Source: Psychrosphaera ytuae (GTDB taxonomy: Bacteria > Pseudomonadota > Gammaproteobacteria > Enterobacterales > Alteromonadaceae). From it: 64,000 nucleotides of DNA. Each line of letters starts with the position of its first letter. The stretch's first letter is position 1. A program made the translations under genes and the position numbers. The DNA lies in contig NZ_CP072110.1 in assembly GCF_017638545.1 (NCBI RefSeq), forward strand, positions 1,860,001 to 1,924,000. Direction: 5' to 3'. The notes below the pieces were generated by a model, which was given only the letters and a program-made list of their open reading frames with translations, ran no database searches and was not told where the DNA came from. Positions 55,511 to 64,000 of the stretch are shown here, piece by piece.

Positions 55511-57193
55511 TTATTGCGTTGATTTGTTTTTAAATACTCGCTTACCAGCGACCCATGTTTCTAATACTCTTGTTTTCCAGAGATCTTTAGGTTGGACGGC
55601 AAAGATATCTTGATCTAACAAAATGAAGTCAGCCCATTTTCCAGCTTGCAGACCTCCTATTTTCGTTTCTTGATGTGCGCCGAATGCTGCGTCGATAGTA
55701 AAGGCTTTTAAGGCTTGTTTAACTGTCATGGCCTCTTCCATTATCCATCCGCCCTGTGGCTGGTTATCTCGGTCTTGCCTTGCTACAGCAGCATGAACGC
55801 CAAAGAAAGGATTTGCTAATTCTACTGGAAAATCCGAACCCGCGACGATTTTAGAACCCTGTTTCAAAAAGGATTGCCATGCATAAGCGCCTTTTAATCG
55901 AGCCTCTCCTATGCGTTTTGGTGCCATACTCTTATCTGACGTTGCATGTGTTGGCTGCATTGAAGGAATAATATTGAGTGTTTTAAATCTAGGTATATCT
56001 TCAGGATGCACAACCTGAGCGTGCTCGACTCTATGACGTAAAGCGTCGCCGTTAATCAACGTTGACTCTGGCTTCTTAAACACACGTTCAAATTCATCCA
56101 GGGCAATTCGATTCGCTCTGTCACCAATGGCGTGAATATTGATTTGAAAGCGGTGTGCCAAAATAGTGTCAAAAAGCGGGGTTAGTTTCTCTTTGGAAGT
56201 GACTAATAGCCCCTGATTATGGCGGTCATCGTGGTATGGTTCGAGCAAGGCTGCACCTCTACTTCCTAAAGCACCGTCGCCGTATATTTTTACGCTTCGA
56301 ATTGATAAAAAATCATTTTCGTCACTGATGTACCCCTGCTTCAACATCAACTCTAAGTTCGGATCTGTCGCGGCAAGCATGCCATAAATTCGGACATCGA
56401 GCTCTTTACTGTCGGCTTTCGCGCGATACAAATTATATGTATCCAAGTCGATTCCTGCGTCGTGCATACTGGTAACACCCAATGAAAGTAAGTGATCGTT
56501 CGCTGTATTTAAAGCAAGGGCCATTTCAGCCTGGCTCGGCGCTGGAATTTTTTCCATAACCAAAACTTCAGCGTTGTCGATAAGAACGCCAGTTGGATTA
56601 CCATCCTTATCTTTTATTATTTCGCCACCTTCTGGCGAAATAGAGTTACGGGTAATACCCGCCAATTCCATCGCTTTGGTATTTAACCACGCTGCATGAC
56701 CATCAACGCGACTGAGATATACAGGACGATCAGAGATATATTCATCTAACTGCTTAGCGGTAGGATATTTGTTTTCAGGCCATATTTCTTGGTTCCAGCC
56801 TCTTCCTTTTATCCAAGTTACTTGAGGGTTTTTGGCCGCATATTGCGCCACTTTTTTTGCAGTTTCTTGAGCAGATTTTAAATCTCTTACATCAACATTT
56901 AATTGGTTAAAACCAAGCCCAAGCATATGGCCATGACCATCGATAATACCAGGTAACATGGTTTTACCTTTGCCATCAGTAACCTTCGCGTCTGGGTATT
57001 GAGACACTATAGATTTATCGCCCACTGCGAGAATTTTTCCATCTTCAAACGCAATTGAATCAAACGTAACAAACTCTTCAGAAGTGGTGTAGGTATATCC
57101 CTTAACATTTGTAATGACGGTAGGTTCAGCATTTGTAGCAACTGAAAATACAGACATAAGGATTGCAGTAATGGATATTATTTTAGTTTTCAT
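55511..57193 (-). CDS. Exported amidohydrolase (YtcJ-type, amidohydrolase 3 family)
   Basis: The 560-residue product has a signal peptide (cleavage near TNA-EP, about 22) and a TIM-barrel amidohydrolase domain of the YtcJ branch: metal ligands in DGHGHML, the Lys-region block KIYGDGALGSRGAALLEPY, NIHAIGDRANRIALDEF and the C-terminal GKWADFILLDQD. Substrates of this branch are mostly unknown; some act on N-acyl or cyclic amides. The gene is inserted between tufB and tRNA-Trp, where related genomes have none, and reads the same way. Confidence 0.9.
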   Translation of the reverse strand: MKTKIISITAILMSVFSVATNAEPTVITNVKGYTYTTSEEFVTFDSIAFEDGKILAVGDKSIVSQYPDAKVTDGKGKTMLPGIIDGHGHMLGLGFNQLNVDVRDLKSAQETAKKVAQYAAKNPQVTWIKGRGWNQEIWPENKYPTAKQLDEYISDRPVYLSRVDGHAAWLNTKAMELAGITRNSISPEGGEIIKDKDGNPTGVLIDNAEVLVMEKIPAPSQAEMALALNTANDHLLSLGVTSMHDAGIDLDTYNLYRAKADSKELDVRIYGMLAATDPNLELMLKQGYISDENDFLSIRSVKIYGDGALGSRGAALLEPYHDDRHNQGLLVTSKEKLTPLFDTILAHRFQINIHAIGDRANRIALDEFERVFKKPESTLINGDALRHRVEHAQVVHPEDIPRFKTLNIIPSMQPTHATSDKSMAPKRIGEARLKGAYAWQSFLKQGSKIVAGSDFPVELANPFFGVHAAVARQDRDNQPQGGWIMEEAMTVKQALKAFTIDAAFGAHQETKIGGLQAGKWADFILLDQDIFAVQPKDLWKTRVLETWVAGKRVFKNKSTQ

Positions 57194-57295
57194 ATTACTT
57201 AAGCCTATTTTTTAAACTATGACTTAGCGTAACAATAAAATGGAGAATGAGTAAGACTAGAGTGTTAGGCGACCGGCTTTGAACGTCCAAAAACA

Positions 57296-57323
57296 AAAAA
57301 AGCGCTCAAAGAGCGCTTTTTTA
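57296..57323. terminator. Terminator copy at the edge of the tufB block
   Basis: Identical to the hairpin at 35716 (GCGCTC-AAA-GAGCGC with A- and T-runs). Here no plus-strand gene precedes it, so it may have been carried in with the tuf block. Confidence 0.85.
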
Positions 57324-57459
57324 TTTTAATCTATCGGGTTCGATCATGAGGTTAGACCGAGGAAGAAGCGCGCAGTGTGCAAATGCACATGAGCTTGACC
57401 ACCAGGGACGGTGGAAAAGCCGAAAATGCAGGACAAAGTTTTCGGTAACCGCAAAACAA

Positions 57460-57484
57460 AAAAGGCTCCCGAAGGAGCCTTTTC
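57460..57484 (-). terminator. Intrinsic terminator of tufB
   Basis: Identical to the terminator at 35880: a UUCG-loop stem GGCTCC/GGAGCC with a T-run, 24 bp after the stop. It should isolate tufB from the amidohydrolase gene downstream. Confidence 0.93.
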
Positions 57485-57507
57485 AATAATCAGTTATAAA
57501 TAACAGA

Positions 57508-58692
57508 TTAGTCTAGGATTGATGCAACAACACCAGCACCTACAGTACGGCCACCTTCACGGATAGCGAAACGTAGGCCTTCGTCCATCGCGATTGGAGC
57601 GATTAGCTCAACAACCATCTTGATGTTGTCACCTGGCATTACCATTTCTACGCCTTCTGGTAACTCAACTGCACCTGTTACGTCTGTTGTACGGAAGTAG
57701 AACTGTGGACGGTAACCTTTGAAGAATGGAGTATGACGACCACCTTCTTCTTTAGATAGTACGTATACTTCTGATTCGAACTTAGTGTGTGGGTTGATTG
57801 AACCTGGCTTCGCTAGTACTTGACCACGCTCAACTTCGTCACGCTTAGTACCACGTAACAATGCACCAATGTTCTCACCTGCACGACCTTCGTCTAGAAG
57901 CTTACGGAACATCTCAACACCTGTACAAGTTGTCTTTGTAGTTTCTTTGATACCTACGATTTCAACTTCGTCACCAGTATTGATGATACCGCGCTCAACA
58001 CGACCTGTTACTACTGTACCACGACCTGAGATTGAGAATACGTCTTCGATAGGCATGATGAATGGCTTATCGATGTCACGCTCTGGCTCTGGGATGTATG
58101 AATCTAGCGCTTCTGCTAATTCAACAATCTTGTCTTCCCACTCTTTCTCGCCTTCTAGTGCTTTAAGAGCTGAACCTTGGATTAATGGTAGGTCGTCACC
58201 TGGGAATTCGTACTCAGAAAGTAGTTCACGTACTTCCATTTCTACTAATTCTAGTAACTCTTCGTCGTCTACCATGTCACATTTGTTCATGAATACTACG
58301 ATGTAAGGTACACCAACCTGACGTGAAAGTAGGATGTGCTCACGAGTCTGTGGCATTGGACCGTCTGTTGCAGCAACAACTAGGATCGCGCCGTCCATCT
58401 GTGCAGCACCAGTGATCATGTTTTTAACATAGTCAGCGTGTCCTGGACAGTCTACGTGTGCGTAGTGACGAGTTGGAGTGTCGTACTCAACGTGTGAAGT
58501 TGAGATTGTGATACCACGCTCACGCTCTTCTGGAGCATTATCGATTTGTGCGAAATCTTTTGCTTCACCACCGTATACTTTTGCAAGTACGTTCGTGATT
58601 GCTGCAGTTAGTGTAGTTTTACCGTGGTCAACGTGACCGATTGTACCAACGTTAACGTGCGGTTTCGTACGTTCAAACTTTTCTCTTGCCAT
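57508..58692 (-). CDS. tufB: Elongation factor Tu (copy B)
   Basis: The protein is identical to tufA's over all 394 residues. It lies at the classical tufB place after four tRNA genes (Thr, Tyr, Gly, Thr), so it is probably transcribed with them from the promoter at 59210. In E. coli secE-nusG follow directly; here the amidohydrolase gene and tRNA-Trp come between. Only one synonymous base separates it from tufA, at Thr 33. Confidence 0.99.
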   Translation of the reverse strand: MAREKFERTKPHVNVGTIGHVDHGKTTLTAAITNVLAKVYGGEAKDFAQIDNAPEERERGITISTSHVEYDTPTRHYAHVDCPGHADYVKNMITGAAQMDGAILVVAATDGPMPQTREHILLSRQVGVPYIVVFMNKCDMVDDEELLELVEMEVRELLSEYEFPGDDLPLIQGSALKALEGEKEWEDKIVELAEALDSYIPEPERDIDKPFIMPIEDVFSISGRGTVVTGRVERGIINTGDEVEIVGIKETTKTTCTGVEMFRKLLDEGRAGENIGALLRGTKRDEVERGQVLAKPGSINPHTKFESEVYVLSKEEGGRHTPFFKGYRPQFYFRTTDVTGAVELPEGVEMVMPGDNIKMVVELIAPIAMDEGLRFAIREGGRTVGAGVVASILD

Positions 58693-58769
58693 TTTCAGAC
58701 CTATATAAGTTTATTTAAGTAATACGCAAAAAGCGTGAGTTAATAATAATAGCATGAGAAGAAAAGAAG

Positions 58770-58845
58770 TGGTGCTGATAGGCAGATTTGAACTGCCGAC
58801 CTCACCCTTACCAAGGGTGCGCTCTACCGACTGAGCTATATCAGC
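58770..58845 (-). tRNA. tRNA-Thr (GGT anticodon)
   Basis: The minus strand starts GCTGATATAGCTCAGTCGG and ends CTATCAGCACCA with encoded CCA; the anticodon loop is CTTGGTAAG. It is the last of four tRNA genes before tufB, the place of thrT in E. coli. Confidence 0.97.
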
Positions 58846-58854
58846 AAAGATGTT

Positions 58855-58929
<75 letters not shown>

Positions 58930-59014
58930 GTAGACACGACTTCACGACCCAAGCTTTTAAGGTCGCGAGCCGACCTTTGATTTACCAAGACGATGTGTCT
59001 CAATAAAAGAAAAG

Positions 59015-59099
59015 TGGTGGAGGGAGGTGGATTCGAACCACCGAAGGCAGAGCCGTCAGATTTACAGTCTGATCCCTTTGGCCACTCGGGAACCCCTCC
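59015..59099 (-). tRNA. tRNA-Tyr (GTA anticodon)
   Basis: The minus strand starts GGAGGGGTTCCCGAGTGGCC and ends CCTCCCTCCACCA, with a long variable arm and the anticodon loop CTGTAAAT. Same place as tyrU in E. coli. Confidence 0.97.
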
Positions 59100-59114
59100 A
59101 CGAGTAAGATTTGA

Positions 59115-59190
<76 letters not shown>

Positions 59191-59209
59191 ACGTCATCAA
59201 GTGGGGCGA

Positions 59210-59238
59210 ATTCTATGGGAAGACTTTTGATTGTGCAA
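59210..59238 (-). promoter_or_regulatory. Promoter of the tRNA-tufB operon
   Basis: On the minus strand TTGCAC (59233-59238) and TAGAAT (59210-59215) are 17 bases apart, followed by the GC-rich discriminator TCGCCCC typical of stable-RNA promoters under stringent control. The first tRNA starts 20 bp further. Confidence 0.88.
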
Positions 59239-59329
59239 GAGTTTGTGCGAAGTTTTTTTGTGTTTTTCGTTTGTTTGATGATGTTTTAAACAAAAAGGAT
59301 AAAATTTGACAATTAATTCAACAAAACGA

Positions 59330-60028
59330 CTAGAATCGATTTAATCCAACAAAAATCAAATTGTCGATTAATTCAAATTCTCCTTCCAAATTTTGACCTA
59401 TAAGTGCAGCGTCACCGCCAGTTAGGATAACTTTGGGACGTACCGATCCATTATTCATGTCACTACATAATCGGATCGCCTTCTCTACTGTACCTGTTGC
59501 CATATTGATAACACCACTTCTTAACGCGTTGGGTGTAGAAGTACCGAAGGGTTCTAATATTGGAGCCTCGTTGGAGAAAACTTTTGGTGCCCTATCGATG
59601 ATACTCTGTTCCATTAGGTGTAATCCCGGAACTATCCAACCGCCGAGATGTTGTTTTTGATGATCGATGACATCAACAGTTATTGCTGTTCCAGCATCAA
59701 CAACGACACACACTTGATTTGGAAATAAGAGGTCAACCGCCAATACGCCAAGCCAACGGTCGACACCTAGAGTTTTGAAATCGTTATAACCCGAAACCAC
59801 ACCAAATGACTGTTGTTCAGTTACTACTTCTTTAGCAGTAACACCCTGCTCTTTTGCTAGAACCAAAAAGTCATTCAGTTCTTTTGAGTTAGAAACGTCG
59901 GAATAAATAACAGCATCAAACAAATTAAACTGCTTTAGTGCTTGATCATGAGAAACTAATTGGATACCAGTCTCATCAGCTACGGCGTATTTACAACGAG
60001 TGTTTCCACTATCTATTAACAATTTCAT
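59330..60028 (-). CDS. coaX: Type III pantothenate kinase
   Basis: The 232-residue enzyme phosphorylates pantothenate, the first step of CoA synthesis. Family motifs: LLIDSGNTRCKYA (phosphate loop), GVDRWLGVLA and VVDAGTAITVDVI. Type III kinases do not respond to CoA feedback and need a monovalent cation. It lies 22 bp after birA in the place held by coaA in E. coli. Slightly shorter than many CoaX proteins (about 250), but all motifs are present. Confidence 0.95.
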   Translation of the reverse strand: MKLLIDSGNTRCKYAVADETGIQLVSHDQALKQFNLFDAVIYSDVSNSKELNDFLVLAKEQGVTAKEVVTEQQSFGVVSGYNDFKTLGVDRWLGVLAVDLLFPNQVCVVVDAGTAITVDVIDHQKQHLGGWIVPGLHLMEQSIIDRAPKVFSNEAPILEPFGTSTPNALRSGVINMATGTVEKAIRLCSDMNNGSVRPKVILTGGDAALIGQNLEGEFELIDNLIFVGLNRF

Positions 60029-60050
60029 TTTTTGACTCTTGTTGGCGCTC

Positions 60051-61025
60051 TTATGCTCTTCGAAGACTCACCTCACCACCGAAGATTCTTGAGATTACAT
60101 TGTCCTCTTCGATAAGTAACGCACCCGTTTCGTCTATTCCAATACATCTACCGGATTTGACTCTATCTCCTGTGGTGATGTTTACCACATCGCCCTCGAA
60201 GGCATTTCTATTATTCCAGAGTTTGTACAGTTTAGTTAATTTATCTACACGGAAAGCATCAATGACCTTGTCTAACTCTGCAAGTAGAACAGCGATAAAT
60301 TCATTTCTATCTATGGTCTTTTTAGACACCATTTGTAAATCGGTCCATGGCTGTGTGATCAATTCTGCCGACTCCTCTGGCATATTGACGTTTATCCCTA
60401 TACCAATTACTAAATGACAAAAGCCATCACTTTGACCTTCAGCTTCAACTAAAACACCAGCTAACTTTTTATTGTTAACCATTACATCATTTGGCCATTT
60501 TAGTTCGGCTACCACGCCGGTGTAACGCTCTATCGCGTTACTAATAGCGAGACCAATCACTAGGCTAAGTGCTGCTACCTCACTTAACCCTTCATGGGAT
60601 TTAAAGTATCTAGATAAATATATATGACTGCCAAAAGGGCTTATCCATGATCTGCCACGACGGCCACGGCCTTCCGTTTGACATTCTGATATCACGGTCA
60701 AACCATCATCAATGTCCTGTTTTGACCTAATCAAATCCATTAGACGCTGATTCGTAGAGTCAATAATTCCATGAACTTCAATATTGAGGTTATTACCACA
60801 CAGCTCCATCAATCGTTGTTGATCAATCAAGTTGAACGGTTCAGCCAATCGATAGCCCTTACCCGTAACTGAAAATATATCGATACCTAAAAGCGTTAGT
60901 GATTTAACGTGCTTTGCAATGGCAGCACGAGAAATTCCTAGCTCTTTTCCGAGTTGTTCGCCGGAATGAAACTTGCCATCCGAAAGTGCCTTTGCAATCG
61001 CTATTTTATTGTCTTGTTTAGCCAT
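60051..61025 (-). CDS. birA: Biotin-protein ligase / biotin operon repressor BirA
   Basis: The 324-residue protein has an N-terminal winged helix (SGEQLGKELGISRAAIAKHV) and a biotin ligase domain with GRGRRGRSW and the segment KWPNDVMVNNKKLAGVLVE. It attaches biotin to acetyl-CoA carboxylase and, given the HTH, represses biotin genes. Its start overlaps the murB stop by one base, so the two are coupled. Confidence 0.97.
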   Translation of the reverse strand: MAKQDNKIAIAKALSDGKFHSGEQLGKELGISRAAIAKHVKSLTLLGIDIFSVTGKGYRLAEPFNLIDQQRLMELCGNNLNIEVHGIIDSTNQRLMDLIRSKQDIDDGLTVISECQTEGRGRRGRSWISPFGSHIYLSRYFKSHEGLSEVAALSLVIGLAISNAIERYTGVVAELKWPNDVMVNNKKLAGVLVEAEGQSDGFCHLVIGIGINVNMPEESAELITQPWTDLQMVSKKTIDRNEFIAVLLAELDKVIDAFRVDKLTKLYKLWNNRNAFEGDVVNITTGDRVKSGRCIGIDETGALLIEEDNVISRIFGGEVSLRRA

Positions 61026-62050
61026 TACTGCTCCGCGTTTTCGACACTAATCTCTCCCTGGCTGCCTATTAGTCGTACCTCTGTCTCTAGAACAACAGAA
61101 AATTTTTCAAATACTGTGTTTTGCACTTTTAAAATTACTTCCTTTAGTGCTTTACCTTGAGCGACTCCAGACTTATTAACTAGAACTAGTGCCTGTTTAT
61201 CGTGTACTGCAATACCACCATGTTCAAAACCTTTTAATCCACATTTATCTATCAGCCAACCAGCAGCAAGCTTAAATTTATTATCAAGTGTTGGATAAAT
61301 AGGTGCATCGGCGTAATGTTTTACTATCTCGTCTGCAATGTTACGTTCAACAATAGGGTTTTTGAAAAAGCTTCCTGCATTACCCAATACACTTGGATCT
61401 GGTAACTTAGAACCTCTTATAGAAACCACCTTATCAAAGATGTCCTTTGCACTGGGGCTTTTTAGTTGTGCTAGCTCGCCATAAGTACAAACCGGTACCC
61501 AAGTTTTAGGAATTTTAAAAGTCACGTTAGTGATCACAGCGGTTGATTTTAGGTTATGTTTAAAAACGCTATCACGATAGCCAAAGAAGCATTCCTCATT
61601 CACTAGCGTTTTTGTGCTCCCGTCTGTTAAATCGAAGTACTCAACCTTAAAAATAAAGTCCTTAACCTCTACGCCATAAGCACCAATATTTTGTATCGGT
61701 GAAGCGCCAACAGTTCCTGGTATAAGCGCTAAGTTCTCCAAACCATACACTTCATTTTCTAATAGCCAGACTACAAAATTATGCCAATTTTCGCTCGCAG
61801 CACCTGTTACAAAATAATCCGTTTCCGTCTCTTTAATGGCCTTTCCCTTTAAATTTAGACGAACTACTTCACCAGAAAAGTCTTCGAGGAATATGGTATT
61901 TGAACCTTCGCCAAGAACAACAAAATCATAACCATTTGCCTTGCCAACAAAGCGATTTAATTCAGTGACATCTTCAATTATTGAAATCTTTTTTGCGTTT
62001 GATTTTAATTTGAAAGTATGAAGGTTTTGGACGGAATTCAATGTGGACAT
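61025..62050 (-). CDS. murB: UDP-N-acetylenolpyruvoylglucosamine reductase
   Basis: The 341-residue FAD enzyme makes UDP-MurNAc from the enolpyruvyl form. It is of the type I form: FAD-binding GEGSNTIF and IPGTVGASPIQNIGAYG, and the catalytic Ser in GNAGSFFKNP. It starts the murB-birA-coaX series beside an rrn operon, as in E. coli rrnB. AAGAGAG lies just before the ATG. Confidence 0.97.
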   Translation of the reverse strand: MSTLNSVQNLHTFKLKSNAKKISIIEDVTELNRFVGKANGYDFVVLGEGSNTIFLEDFSGEVVRLNLKGKAIKETETDYFVTGAASENWHNFVVWLLENEVYGLENLALIPGTVGASPIQNIGAYGVEVKDFIFKVEYFDLTDGSTKTLVNEECFFGYRDSVFKHNLKSTAVITNVTFKIPKTWVPVCTYGELAQLKSPSAKDIFDKVVSIRGSKLPDPSVLGNAGSFFKNPIVERNIADEIVKHYADAPIYPTLDNKFKLAAGWLIDKCGLKGFEHGGIAVHDKQALVLVNKSGVAQGKALKEVILKVQNTVFEKFSVVLETEVRLIGSQGEISVENAEQ

Positions 62051-62258
62051 GCTCTCTTACCATTTTGTGAGAACTATACATTGAAAGCAGTGACTTTTAC
62101 ACTACGTTTAGCGAAAGCTAATATATGTCGCGTTAAAGTAGCTTTGATAAAGTTCTAAGTTGACCACGAACATATAATCTTAAACAAAAACGAGTAATTC
62201 GACGAACCTCTTCAATTAGTTAGCTAGTACTAACAAATCTTTTAATCTTTACATTGAG

Positions 62259-62336
62259 TAAATCGCAGGCATAAAAAACGATGGAAAGGAGTCCGAGTGT
62301 CGTTGTGCCAGGGATGGCAAAGAACGACGACCGAGC
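62259..62336. repeat. 78-bp repeat, copy 1
   Basis: Matches 62493-62571 with two substitutions and one 1-base indel. It begins TAAATCGCAGGCA and contains AGTGTCGTTGTGCCAGGGAT, where TGCC/GGCA pair around an AGGGAT loop and GTCGTT/AACGAC pair outside. Confidence 0.9.
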
Positions 62337-62400
62337 GAGGGAGCAAGCATCTTAACGAAACTGTCGGTTTAAACAATAAGGCGGTGAGCTCTATTACTCC

Positions 62401-62483
62401 GGGCATCCTGCCCTCCGCCCTTCGGGCCAGCTAAAGCTGTTCTAATTCGTTCCAGACGAATTAGTCGCATGGGGTTGCCATAC
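62401..62483. repeat. Cluster of five adjacent hairpins
   Basis: In order: GGGCA-TCC-TGCCC (62401-62413), GCCC-TTC-GGGC (62417-62427), CAGCT-AA-AGCTG (62428-62439), CTAATTCGT-TCCAG-ACGAATTAG (62442-62464) and an imperfect GCATGG/CCATAC (62467-62483). Together they look like one structured repeat unit between the two 78-bp copies. Confidence 0.75.
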
Positions 62484-62492
62484 TCGAATAGA

Positions 62493-62571
62493 TAAATCGC
62501 AGGCAATAAAAAACGATGGACAGGAGTCCGAGTGTCGTGGTGCCAGGGATGGCAAAGAACGACGACCGAGC
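62493..62571. repeat. 78-bp repeat, copy 2
   Basis: Near-identical to 62259-62336; here GTCGTG replaces GTCGTT, weakening the outer stem. It lies 32 bp before the rrn terminator. Confidence 0.9.
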
Positions 62572-62602
62572 ACAGCGCCTTGAATGTTTAACGCCTAAAA
62601 CG

Positions 62603-62633
62603 AAAAAATCCCCCGTACTTACGTACGAGGGAT
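62603..62633 (-). terminator. Intrinsic terminator of the rrn operon
   Basis: On the minus strand CCCTCGTAC-GTAA-GTACGGGGG forms a 9-bp stem followed by ATTTTTT, 11 bp after the 5S gene. Confidence 0.9.
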
Positions 62634-62643
62634 CATTCAATTG

Positions 62644-62762
62644 GAGCCTGGCGGTGAGCTACTCTCGCATGGCAAATGCCAAACTACCATCGCCGCAGCT
62701 GCGTTTCACTTCTGAGTTCGAAATGGAGTCAGGTGGTTCCACAGCGCTATTGCCACCAGGCA
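62644..62762 (-). rRNA. 5S ribosomal RNA
   Basis: The minus strand starts TGCCTGGTGGCAATAGCGC and carries CGAACTCAGAAGTGAAACGC and CCATGCGAGAGTAG, all diagnostic for 5S rRNA; the ends TGCCTGGC/GCCAGGC pair. About 119 nt. Confidence 0.97.
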
Positions 62763-62871
62763 AAGCTGTTTTGTAATCGATGTCCTAAAACACCGTTTAC
62801 GAATATGTTCTAACAATTAGAAAGCTGTAAGGTAATTTGATTATCAGTGCTCGAGAACACTTAAGCGTTGT

Positions 62872-64000
<1,129 letters not shown>

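Larger units (their letters stand above)
57296..58696. repeat. 1.4-kb duplicated block B (tufB with 3' flank)
   Basis: Partner of 35716-37116, one base different (58594). Upstream of the ATG the two loci diverge at once, and beyond the terminator A-run they also diverge, giving sharp edges. Confidence 0.97.
62051..62643. other. Non-coding region between murB and 5S rRNA
   Basis: No gene is supported in this 593-bp stretch. It holds the murB promoter region, two repeat copies at 62259 and 62493, a cluster of hairpins at 62401-62483 and the rrn terminator at 62603. Confidence 0.7.

Noticed and set aside
62382..62490. Possible fragment of a second 5S gene (GCGGTGAGCT and TCGCATGGGG)
   Set aside because: Only two short matches in a hairpin-rich repeat; the rest of 5S is not recognisable, so chance or repeat structure is more likely.
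62516..62776. Open frame over the repeat, terminator and 5S gene
   Set aside because: It runs antisense through the 5S gene; rRNA explains the sequence.

Overview
The window is chromosomal DNA of a marine-type gammaproteobacterium, most likely Alteromonadales. Support comes from the AT-rich codon use, the E. coli-like gene order around an rrn operon, the Cpx system with CpxP, SelO, GlmU and GlmS, and two tuf genes. The genus cannot be fixed from sequence alone. Base composition looks even, and the only intact mobile element is one IS3-family insertion sequence.

Layout. 1-5.3 kb: rarD (cut by the window edge), a YigI-like thioesterase, recQ, a small cytochrome c and selO. 5.4-11.1 kb: amino-sugar genes glmU, a DeoR-type regulator and glmS, with an exported protein and a GAF-GGDEF protein between them. 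11.2-14 kb: small envelope and redox genes, including a TlpA-like thioredoxin, the remnant of a cytochrome c, and a previously easy-to-miss 44-residue Cys-rich exported peptide with its own terminator. 14.3-22.1 kb: a sigma-54-type two-component pair, an exported protein and a tripartite ABC exporter. 22.2-24.9 kb: cpxA, cpxR and divergent cpxP. 24.9-35.7 kb: a chemoreceptor, a zinc alcohol dehydrogenase, an IS150-group IS lying exactly in the loop of a former terminator, a large orphan tubulin/FtsZ-like protein, a GGDEF-EAL protein, an M48 lipoprotein peptidase, a beta-solenoid lipoprotein and a PGPGW membrane protein.

35.7-62 kb is the translation/transcription superregion, read on the minus strand: murB-birA-coaX-tRNA(Thr,Tyr,Gly,Thr)-tufB-[amidohydrolase]-tRNA-Trp-secE-nusG-rplKA-rplJL-rpoBC-[aldB and its AraC regulator]-rpsL-rpsG-fusA-tufA. 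The order matches E. coli rrnB-rpoBC and the str operon except for two inserted metabolic cassettes (brackets). tufA and tufB lie in 1.4-kb blocks that differ at one base. 62.6-64 kb holds the 3' part of an rrn operon (5S and partial 23S, minus strand), separated from murB by two copies of a 78-bp repeat and a cluster of hairpins.

The best candidates for undescribed biology are the orphan 745-residue tubulin-like GTPase at 29.3-31.5 kb, and the Cys-rich peptide gene at 13.8 kb beside a TlpA-like thioredoxin and a sigma-54-controlled ABC exporter. The link between peptide and exporter is inference from position only.
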